64,000 bases of DNA. Origin: an uncultured bacterium. Lineage in GTDB: Bacteria; Bacteroidota; Bacteroidia; Bacteroidales; Bacteroidaceae. A program made the translations under genes and the position numbers. Of this stretch, positions 63,797-64,000 are shown in pieces. The notes under the pieces are model-generated. The model was not told where the DNA came from. It was given only the letters and a program-made list of their open reading frames with translations, and ran no database searches. Within the stretch, counting starts at the first letter, position 1. The number at the start of each line of letters is the position of its first letter. The DNA lies in the NCBI GenBank assembly GCA_905214795.1, contig CAJMNM010000001.1, forward strand, positions 248,001 through 312,000. The letters run 5' to 3'.

Positions 63797-64000
63797 ATGG
63801 ACATTTCAGAAGCATTACTTATGGGTATTCTGCAAGGACTGACAGAATACCTTCCGGTAAGTAGCAGTGGCCATTTGGCCATTGCCTCTAATTTTTTCAA
63901 CATGAGCGGAGAGGAAAATCTCACCTTTACGGTAGCCGTTCATGTAGCTACCGTACTCAGCACGCTCGTTATTCTTTGGAAAGAAATCGCATGGCTGTTC
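63797..64000 (+). CDS. uppP: Undecaprenyl-diphosphatase, N-terminal part (cut by window edge)
   Basis: Dephosphorylates undecaprenyl diphosphate to recycle the lipid carrier for peptidoglycan. The 68 visible residues start MDISEALLMGILQGLTEYLP and contain the catalytic-site motif VSSSGHLAIAS, with the following VAVHVATVLSTLVILWKEIA. It is 51 bases after the DUF3098 gene. The rest lies past position 64000. Confidence 0.94.
   Translation, partial: MDISEALLMGILQGLTEYLPVSSSGHLAIASNFFNMSGEENLTFTVAVHVATVLSTLVILWKEIAWLF

Overview
The window comes from a Bacteroidales chromosome, most likely Bacteroidaceae (Bacteroides/Phocaeicola type). Support: a SusC/SusD pair with BACON, DUF4843 and LRR lipoproteins, a GH78 rhamnosidase beside an AraC regulator, a standalone TrpB2, YfhO, DUF3810 and DUF3098 proteins, an ftsX-DUF3098-uppP string, and many promoters of the Bacteroides type (TAnnTTTG at -7). 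I saw no rRNA, tRNA, CRISPR array or insertion sequence.

Layout. 1-6220 (minus): an arginine/proline operon read argR, GNAT, argG, PspC, argC, argD, proC, proB (cut by the window edge). 6221-7873: a long AT-rich gap with a palindrome near argR and copy 1 of a 150-bp repeat element. 7874-10932: trpB2 and a secreted alkaline phosphatase. 11003-16837: a surface module made of a promoter between inverted repeats, a 1096-residue coiled-coil (S-layer-like) lipoprotein and a tyrosine recombinase. 16842-27270: menaquinone genes in two opposed groups (menC-menE minus; HAD/hotdog fusion, menF, menD, menB plus) with typA and DUF3810 between. 27359-32053: an unknown lipoprotein, an RmlD-like reductase, rpsO and a YfhO-like membrane protein. 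32121-33655: a second gap holding copy 2 of the 150-bp element. 33656-38990: AraC regulator, a tiny signal-peptide ORF and a large rhamnosidase. 39230-54397 (minus): a nine-gene Sus-like locus with a subtilisin-family lipoprotein and LRR/BACON lipoproteins but no glycoside hydrolase. 54961-64000: a GNAT-nitrilase fusion, diaminopimelate dehydrogenase, a C1 peptidase, an acetyl-CoA hydrolase/transferase, miaB, ftsX, DUF3098 and the start of uppP.

The two most interesting signals are non-coding. (1) Upstream of the surface lipoprotein, 28-bp inverted repeats (11189-11216 and 11388-11415; 25 of 28 positions match) flank 171 bp that contain a well-formed promoter (TTTG, 19 bp, TACATTTG) pointing away from the gene. 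With the recombinase 1.1 kb downstream of the lipoprotein gene, this reads as a phase-variable promoter captured in the OFF orientation. (2) Two gap-free 150-bp copies (about 81% identical, 25.8 kb apart) of an intergenic element built from CGGTTACGAA units at a 22-bp pitch, closed by terminal inverted repeats and internal hairpins; I do not recognise this family.
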